Shown: positions 57,101 through 64,000 of the stretch, piece by piece
Layout of the letters: the number at the start of each line of letters is the position of its first letter
Numbering within the stretch: position 1 is the stretch's first letter
Source of the DNA: Caenorhabditis elegans
Lineage: Eukaryota; Nematoda; Chromadorea; Rhabditida; Rhabditidae
NCBI RefSeq assembly: GCF_000002985.6
Contig: NC_003280.10
Location: forward strand, 12,086,501-12,150,500
Length of the DNA: 64,000 nt
Direction of reading: 5' to 3'
Program-made: the position numbers and the translations under genes
Notes under the pieces: model-generated
The model's database searches: none
What the model was told of the DNA's origin: nothing
Seen by the model: only the letters and a program-made list of their open reading frames with translations

Positions 57101-60100
57101 CGTATTATCAGTATCTCTTCAGACGAAAGTGATAAGGAGGAAGAACCAAGCTGCTCGAATACTAAGAAGCAGGCGAAAATGGCTGGAAATGAGAGGAAGT
57201 TAGTGTGAATTTCATGGAAAATCGCGGAAAACTATTGATTTCGACGAGAAAATTAAGAAAATTCTCAACATTTTTTCGAAATATAGCCTATTTTGCAAAT
57301 TTTTAAAAATTTTAAGCATTAAAATAATGAAATTTCAACTAGAATTTCATTCATTTTAATTTTTCAGAACTATAGCCCCAGCAAGACGTTCAGTTGGCGA
57401 CACCCCAATCGATAATGAAAAAGAAGAGCGGGAATGCCGTTCGAACACGAAAAAGCAGCGAAAAGTCGCTGAAAATGAGAAAAAGTTAGTAGAAAATCCA
57501 TATTTCCTGCAAAATATTTAAAAAAAAACAATCATTTTTTATTGTAATTTCCGAGAAAAAAAAAGTTCAAAAAAATTAATTCGACATCACACAGAAATTT
57601 ATTTTTTTTATTTTAAAAAATAATTTTAAAATACAGTAGGAAGTGATTCATGTGTTATAAGAATTCAAGTTTTCCAAATTTAAGAAGAAAAACTTTAGAA
57701 AAGTGCGAAAAATTCAATTTTCTTGATTATCCAAATTGTTTTATACTTTTTAAAAGTTTAGAAAATTCGGATAAAATCTAAATTGTTTATTTTTAATTTT
57801 TATACAAAAAAAAAATTAAAAACTGCAATTATTCAAAAATTTTCAGCCCATCCAAGCTCCGAAGACGTTTGCTGGAAGCTTCATCCGACAAAAGTGACAA
57901 GGACGAGAGAACAAGCTGCCCAAGTTCCAAAAAACGACCAAAACTCGCTGAAAATGAGAAGAAGTTCGTGTGAAATACTTTTTAAAAAATGGAAAATTTT
58001 TTTAAACCAATTAACTAACAAAATCATAAAATGTCATGCGATTTTTGGTAGTTTTTTTTTGTTGGAAAAAACAATTTTTTTCCAAAAAAAAAACCTACCA
58101 GAAAACGCAAAAAATTGTTCAAATTAATCATTAAAATATTGTATTTTTCAAAAAATATTAATTTTCTAATATTTTCAGCGCCGCTTCCCCACCCACAAGA
58201 CATCAACAGAATGGCTCTAAGGACAAAAATGAGAAGCCTGGTTGCTCGAGCACCAAGAAACAGCAAAATGTCGTTGAAAATGAGAAGAAGTTCGTGAAAT
58301 TTCGATCAATTTGGGGATTTTGAAGGAATTTTTGAAACATTGCAACAAAAAAACGGAAAAAATTCGATCATTTTTAAATATTCTGTGAAAATTCCAAAAA
58401 AATTGCAAAAAAAAAACAATATTTTAGTTTTTGTAAATTTTCCGATTTTCCTGATACCTTCAGCTTTTTTCTAGAATTTTTTAAAAACAATTGGAATTTT
58501 TCAGATTTTTCAACTTTTTTAAAATCAAATTTTCACATTTTTCAATTAAAAAAAGTCGAAATTTACTAATAAAATGAATTTAAAAATATTTTCCAAAAGT
58601 ATTATATTGAAAATTCAGAAATTTCACAAATTTTAATTTTTTTCAGAGCTCCAACTCCAATTCCAAAGCCCGATGGCCAGAATATCACTACTTCTAATCA
58701 TTCTGGAAATGAAAGTGATGGTATTGAATTCGTCGGAGCATATGGACCTGAGCACGGCGTTCCTGTATCCTCTGGAATTCCGGCTCCTTCTGTGAAAATT
58801 GAGCCAATGAGCTTGACCTTTTCCAATGACAACGTGGCATACACGCAGGCGGAGTACGGTTTTGTGGAACAATTTGAAAACATAAAAAAAAAGTTTTAAT
58901 TTAAAAAAAATTATGTAGAATTTACAGTTTTTTTTTTGAAATTGTTTAAAGTATTTTCCAAAAAAAATTCCAGATTTTACTGGAAATCTCATGTGAATTT
59001 TAATATTTTTCTATAATCTTTTCAAATTTCTCTAGATTTTTTCACATTTCTCAGAAATATCTCGACATGTTTCAATTTTTCGACAAGCTAGATTTTTCTG
59101 AAAAATTGAATTTTATTTCTAGAAATAATTCAAATTTCGCATAAAATTTTTTCATAAAAATTTCCAGAAAATTTCCATTTTTTTCAAATTTTACTTAATT
59201 TTTTCAGGATTAAAAAACCTTCTTTTTTTACCAAAAAATTTTTCTATTTAAAAATTTTTTCCAGGGCCTCATCTTCGTCTAATTACCTTCCAATACCATA
59301 TCCACAACCAACAGGAACTATTGGCCTACACGAATTTTTTGAACTTTTGCGTCATATTCTTATTCTGTTGGAACGTGAAGAGCTCTCGGAGCTCACGAAA
59401 CAAATCAAGACAATCATCGAAAATGGAAGCGATGAAGTACGGAAAAAAATGGCTGAAAATTAGGGGAAAAGCTGGAGATGTTTAGAGATTTTCAGCGAAT
59501 TTTGTCTAAAAATTAGAAAATTCAAAATTAATTTTTTTTTCTCGATTTCTAAATAATTTTAAGAAATCAGTTATATTTTTGAATTTGAAAATAACTAACT
59601 TTCTGAGAAAAAAAATTAGAAAACCTTAAATTGGAATTGTATCTAATTTTTGCCCATTTCAAAAATAATTCCTTAATAAAAATTCAAATCCGGGCCTTTT
59701 TTCCAAATTTTTTGACAAAAAAATTAAGAAATTTCCGATTTTTCTGGAAACTTTATAAAAATTAGATTTTTGTTCTTTTTTGAAGACTCTCGAATTAAAA
59801 AAAACCTGAAAAGTAGCTTTTTCTCTAAATTTTTTCCAAAAATGCTTTAAAAAAAAGTACAGAAAAAACTGTTGAAAATTAGAGGAAAAGCTGGCGATTT
59901 TCAGCGAATTTAGGAAATTTTGCCTGAAAATTAGAAAAATCATAATTAAATTTTTTTTTTCTCGATTTCTAAATAATTTTAAGAAATCAGTTATATTTTT
60001 TAAATTGAAAATAATTAATTTTTTGAAAAAAAAATTAAAATATATCGAAAAAAAGACTTTAAAAATTAAAAAAAAAAAGAATTTTCAATTTTGTGCAATT

Positions 60101-60634
60101 AAAAATAATTTTTGACTAAAAAACCGAACATCGACAGTTTAAAAAGAATCTGTAAAAAACAGAATTTTTGCAATTTTTTTTAGAATACTCTCGAATTAAA
60201 AAAAAACCTGAAAAGTAACTTTTCTCCAATTTTTTTCCAAAAATGCTCAGTCAAAAAACCCCAATTTTCCAGAAAATTCCAACGAATCGAATCAATTCGG
60301 TGCTCGACGTGGCATTCTACAAAATTCAGCGAAAATTCGTCGTGACATCATCATCATCATCATCGTTGCCCAATTCGACGAGCGCTCGAGGATTCTTGAA
60401 AATTTTCAAAACGGTTCTGTATTCGTTAGAATCTCCAGAAGTCTATGGGCTCTTGGAGCAAGTTAAAGAGAAATTGGCCGAGTTGGAGCATTTGGATATG
60501 GTAGGTGCCAACTACGAAATTGACCAAGAAATTGGTGAAGCCGATTTAAAAATAAAAAAAAATAATTTTTACAGAATATTTCAACTGCTCACATTGAGGA
60601 ATGTGTCAAAGAAATCCTCTCTATCTTCTCATAA
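51161..60634 (+). CDS. SPK-domain protein with disordered linker and paralogous exon array (open 3' half of SET-SPK gene)
   Basis: Exons, all in phase: 51161-51262, 51546-53012, 54105-54425, 55065-55181, 55365-55466, 56912-57028, 57082-57198, 57368-57484, 57847-57963, 58179-58289, 58647-58892, 59265-59436, 60273-60500 and 60575-60634 (TAA). The frame is open from 49,860, about 1,200 codons. A Ser/Lys/Pro-rich linker (51546-52880) with repeats of NPVSAQNRxDLxEIPxKTP leads into an SPK domain split by an intron at 53,012/54,105 (CMDFLVEIIDNF ... LAPIIHRLDNYSIETRVRIMFVMG), then VRVDENQMITKY. Next are seven paralogous exons of about 117 nt ending in KxAENEKK, a YGPEHGV exon, and the C-terminal helical module (LHEFFELLRHILILLE; GFLKIFKTVLYSLESPE). 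The start is unknown: phase links it to the broken SET exons, but an ATG at 50,070 or an unseen promoter could serve. A chromatin role is inferred from the domain family. Confidence 0.8.
51291..51448. repeat. Dispersed TTTGATCTAC element, copy 4
   Basis: CACGTGGTGCCAGGCTGTCCC end, TTTGATCTAC, CTGCGTCTCTTCTCCCGC and TGTAGATCTACGTAGATCAAA; lies in the intron between the 51,161 and 51,546 exons. Confidence 0.85.
53048..54050. repeat. 1-kb palindrome in the SPK-domain intron, with two TTTGATCTAC copies
   Basis: The intron 53,013-54,104 is almost entirely one inverted repeat meeting near 53,550. Matched blocks: GAATCCGAATATCTATG / CATAGATATTCGGAATC, GAAATAGCGAGTTTC / GAAACTCGCGATTTC, GTCCCATAACGG / CCGTTATGGGAC and CGAGTTTCGTTCATTTTTT. 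Each arm contains one copy of the dispersed element (53,138-53,312 and 53,790-53,958). Confidence 0.9.
55758..56316. mobile_element. Palindromic GGTCTCC element, copy 3
   Basis: TTAGGTCTCCAAATAAATTC left end, full left arm, then an internally deleted right arm ending CCCGGAACTTATTTGGAGACCTAATA. About 560 bp, in the intron between exons 55,365 and 56,912. Confidence 0.85.
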
Positions 60635-61302
60635 TTTTAATATATTGTACCATTTTTTTTTCAAAAAAATCCAAAATTTGTTTTCTGAAACCGTATATTT
60701 TGTTGTTTTCCCCCCATTCCTAATTCTTTATAAAGCTACTGAATGTGTTTTTTTTGCTGGAATTTTTTCTGTTTGAATATTAATTGGTTTTTTCCCAATT
60801 TTTATATTTGCAATATTTTTTTTTGTTTATTTCTTAGTTCCCGTAAAATTTAAATTGTGCATTTTTCCAGTTTCGTTGCGAGACCCGAAAAACTGCAAGT
60901 TTACTTTTTGAAAGAACGATCCGGTGTTTTTTTGCAGAAAAATACAGTTCAAAAATTAAAATTAGAAAATTTTCCAGTAAAAATGCTCAAAGTTCAGAGC
61001 TCAAAAATTAAACATTTAAAATAATCAGTATTTTTTTCATATTTAAAAGATGCTAGACTAAATAGTCTATGCAATTTGAAACCAAACAACACGTTTAAAA
61101 TGTCTAATTTATTTTTAATACCATTTTTTTAGTTGGCGCAATGAATGCCGCAGATAGGAGAATGCTGAATTTTTTGGTAGCAAAGACGATCACGGTTTGA
61201 TCTACAAAAAATGCGGGATTTTTTTGCCCCAAAAAAATGTGACGTCGTGGCATTTTTTATTTGGCCGTGGAGCGCTTTTTATTGATTTTTAGGCTTTAGA
61301 CA
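60635..61302. other. Spacer between the two plus-strand SPK genes
   Basis: No exon found. Contains a partial TTTGATCTACAAAAAATGCGGGATTTTTTTGCCC element with TGACGTCG at 61,195-61,247 and a GTTGCGAGACCCGAAA motif at 60,875. TTTTTAG at 61,285-61,291 just before the next ATG could be a trans-splice site. Confidence 0.55.
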
Positions 61303-63608
61303 ATGGACATCACAGACGTCGAATTCACGCGATTTATTGATTTTCTAATCGAAAAAACTAAAGATTCGGTTGAGCCGTTAACGATGGCGAGTATAGTGTT
61401 CAAAGAATTCAGTCAGCTTGAAGGAGATCAAATTCCTACTGGATATGGACCTTATTCAAGGTAAAACCAGGTCTCGATCGCATTTAACAAGTATTTAATT
61501 TTCGTGTCGAGACCAAAAATTTCGTTCAGATTCCATTTCAAAATCGCGCCGGTAATCGATAAATTCCACAACTACAGTATAGAGACACGAATTCGATTGA
61601 TGTTCGCCCTGGGAGCCAAGGTGTCGCCGGAATTTCTGGCGCTGTGAGACCTCACGGGGTGTTAGGATGTCCCATTACAGTTTGATCTACAAAAAATGCG
61701 GGAATTTTTTGCCCAAAAAATGTGTGACGTCAGCACGCTCTTAGCCATTCGAAATCAGTTGAGAACTCTGCGTCTCTTCTCCCGCATTTTTTGTAGATCT
61801 ACGTAGATCAAACCACGTGAGACCTTTGACCAGTGGAGCGCGCTTGCAGAGCCCTTTTTCAAACGATTTCAGAATTTTTCTAAAAATTCGTGCTTTTTAG
61901 AAAAAAAAAAGTTACTCAAAAAAAGTTGGTCTGCAATCGCGCCCCACTGAACCGAGATATGCTAATTTTGGTAAAGCTTGCAGAACTCGAGAACACGGTA
62001 TTGCTCAGCTTGACGGGAGAAATAGAATCTGCAAATATGAATCTGAAGACGGAACTCTCCAGCTAGGCACTGCTCATTCCGAATCGGCGAAACGATGCTC
62101 TGCCAGTGATTCGGATCAGGGCGGTGCGAAAATTGCGAAAATTACGGAAGAGTCTGTGAACAAAAATTTAAGATTTTTTTCTAAAATGGATATTTTTCAG
62201 GCCACAGATCACACAACACCCGACGAAAAGCGAAGAAAATTACGAGTAATAATGAATTTTTTTGAAATTGAATTGCAAGCGCGCTCCGTCGCTAAAGCGG
62301 CTAATTTATAATAATTTTCACCAATTTTTTACATAATTTTCAATGTTAAAATCACGGATTTCTGGCTTCCCTCATAAATTGAAATGGAAGAATTTGCCGA
62401 ACTAGGCCATTTTGGCTCGGCCATATCTGGGGTAGATTTACGGCGCGTTGCGTGTCGCGTCGCGGCTCGATTTTAGTTGTAAAATTAAATGTATTTGTCC
62501 GTGTGGAGTACACGACACTTTCCCACGCGTTGTCCGGCGAGCCATTGTCAATGGAGCGCGAAAAATTCAATGAGGAAGGTCAGAACCCCGTGTATGGTTG
62601 AGCAAAAATCACTAAAAACAATTAAAAATATCCGAAAAAAAATTGAAATTCCCCGATCTAAAATTTTTTCAAATTTTTTTTTCAGATCACAGATCGCACA
62701 ATTACAGAAATTATGGAACAATGATGAATATGTTGGGTCTCGCCACGAAATTCCGTCGAAGGGACCAGAATTCAAATTCGAGCATAAGCGTGACAATGAC
62801 TTGGAGAATCCTGATTTGTTCTTCAGAAAACCGAAATCTGAAATTGATTTGGACGAGATTTGGCATGACGACGATGAAATTGAACACAGTATTTCGAGTT
62901 TTCGAGGGAACACCATCAATTTTCACGACTTTCTGAAGAAATTTCGGAAATTTTTGTGCTATCTAGAGATTCCCGAGCTTGATGGGCTTAAAAGTCGGAT
63001 TAATATATCGATTGAAACAACGTCAGATGAGGTTAATCGAATAGTTATTACCGGGTCTCGACACGACAAGTTTTTGTTAGATTCAAACTGGTATGCGCCT
63101 TTAAGGAGTACTGTAGTTTCAAACTATTGCATAAATGTATACTTTTTTTCACGATTTGTTAAAAATTATGTGAAAAAAATTACAGTACTCTTACTCTTTA
63201 AAGGCGCACACCTTTTCCCATTTAACAAAAATTTGTCGTGTCGAGACCAGTCTGGGTATTCAAAAAAAAAAATATTCAGATTCTCGAATTCGCCGATCTT
63301 CATAAAACGTTCGAAACATTCTTCTTCGGGATTAATCGAAAAATTCGATCTACCGCCGCGGCTAATTCTATGCCGCTCAATGTATTCCTCATCAAATTCA
63401 AATGCTTCCTTCTTGGATTGGGTTCTCCCCAGATTTTGGATTTTCAGCACATGGTTCAGGCTGAGATTGATGATCCGACAGTCGTGAATAAGGTTTTTTA
63501 AAAAATTTTATAGAAAAAACATGACAAAAAACTTTAAATTTGCAGATTCTTCATCTCAACGACATCTGCCAAGCTGTAAGCTTCCTGTTCTCCATTATTG
63601 CACACTGA
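61303..63608 (+). CDS. SPK-domain protein, intact, 368 aa
   Basis: Seven exons join in phase: 61303-61460 (ATG), 61530-61643, 61984-62151, 62201-62245, 62686-63031, 63280-63492 and 63546-63608 (TGA), 1,107 nt. Residues 8-90 are the SPK domain (FIDFLIEKTKDSVEP ... FKIAPVIDKFHNYSIETRIRLMFALG), with the second half on a 114-nt exon as in the paralogues. The linker IAQLDGRNRICKY follows. Residues about 150-225 are acidic and disordered. The tail is the C-terminal helical module (FLKKFRKFLCYLEIPELDGLKSRI, then FLIKFKCFLLGLGSPQILDF and the short last exon). The donor at 62,152 (GA|GTCTGT) is unusual but is the only one that keeps the frame. Part of exon 5 (62,734-62,757) derives from the GGGTCTCGCCACGA repeat. 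It has no SET domain. Confidence 0.85.
61657..61827. repeat. Dispersed TTTGATCTAC element in SPK gene intron
   Basis: GGATGTCCCATTACAGTTTGATCTAC, TGACGTCAGCACGC, CTCTGCGTCTCTTCTCCCGC and TGTAGATCTACGTAGATCAAACC. Confidence 0.85.
63050..63250. repeat. Inverted repeat with GGGTCTCGACACGACAA ends
   Basis: CCGGGTCTCGACACGACAA...TTGTCGTGTCGAGACC ends and TGCGCCTTTAAGGAGTACTGTAGTTT / ACAGTACTCTTACTCTTTAAAGGCGCACA inner arms. It fills most of the intron 63,032-63,279. A relative lies at 16,566-16,710. Confidence 0.85.
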
Positions 63609-64000
63609 TGCACATTTTTTTCCTTTTTGAATAATTGTTTTTTATTTGATTGCTTTTTGAATTTTTCGAATTATAAACTGTTTTTTTTAAATTAAATTAT
63701 TTTGAAAATCGTTTAATTGTTTTTTGTTGATTTTTTGATGTTTTGCTTTGGAAAATTTGCGTTTTCAATCGCTAAATTATTTTCTCCACTCTTGCATGCC
63801 TTTTTTCACGATTTTTTTTTTCATCACAAAAAATAATTGCCTTTTTAATTAGTCGAAAAGCTAAAAAAACTGAGAAAACGATACCGCGGTTTTCTCCAAA
63901 ATGGTGCAATATTGCGTCATGGTGTGCATTGCGGACCAAGCATAGCAGCTTACGCGCAAATTGATTTTCGAATTTTGAATCTTTTTATTTTAGGAATTTT
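63609..64000. other. 3' flank of last SPK gene, nothing else seen
   Basis: AT-rich DNA with poly-T runs and no canonical AATAAA close to the stop. No coding frame found to the window end. Confidence 0.5.

Noticed and set aside
62489..63487. Continuous 332-aa frame as a single exon
   Set aside because: Its first part lies outside the spliced model, and its later part runs through the 63,032-63,279 inverted repeat; in-phase splice sites and paralogue structure give a better model.
1..64000. tRNA, rRNA or snoRNA genes
   Set aside because: I looked for A/B-box and cloverleaf-like segments and saw none that I could support; a covariance-model scan would be needed to be sure.

Overview
The window looks like a chromosome-arm segment of a Caenorhabditis genome, most likely C. 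elegans. It is very AT-rich. Genes are split by short introns with TTTTCAG acceptors. Fold-back repeats and microsatellites are dense, and short motifs typical of worm DNA (GGGTCTCGCCACGA, TTTGATCTACAAAAAATGCGGGA) recur. From memory, a cnt-1/ACAP gene next to MLF and Bin3 methyltransferase genes fits C. elegans chromosome II; no database search was possible. All gene models were built by hand from splice sites and reading phase, and none has transcript support here.

Left part (1-21.3 kb): three conserved genes, all on the minus strand. They are the 5' exons of a centaurin/ACAP gene (cnt-1), a complete six-exon myeloid leukemia factor gene (293 aa), and a complete five-exon Bin3/MEPCE-type RNA cap methyltransferase gene (381 aa). 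Repeat-filled spacers separate them, some with GA-rich, promoter-like stretches.

Middle (21.8-37 kb): a 14-exon cysteine-rich single-pass membrane protein gene (695 aa) comes first. Next is a small gene of unknown function (189 aa), present twice as an inverted duplication (26.7-27.3 kb minus, 33.9-34.5 kb plus). Gene bodies look identical but flanks have diverged. One flank carries a 1,667-bp transposon with CACAGG ends, and the other copy preserves the empty site.

Right part (28.7-63.6 kb): a cluster of SPK-domain (DUF545) genes. One minus-strand gene (13 exons, 867 aa) encodes a divergent SET domain plus two SPK domains, and the second gene copy is nested in its 5.3-kb intron. Next is a structurally complete SPK gene with two in-frame stops. 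Then comes a long plus-strand SET-SPK gene whose SET half is broken by a frameshift and two stops. Its SPK half is open and carries a run of paralogous, phase-symmetric exons. Last is an intact 368-aa SPK gene. All four share a C-terminal tandem helical module with conserved exon lengths. SPK and SET proteins are usually linked to chromatin, so this may be a fast-evolving family of nuclear regulators. That is inference; several introns here are long hairpins that could form double-stranded RNA.
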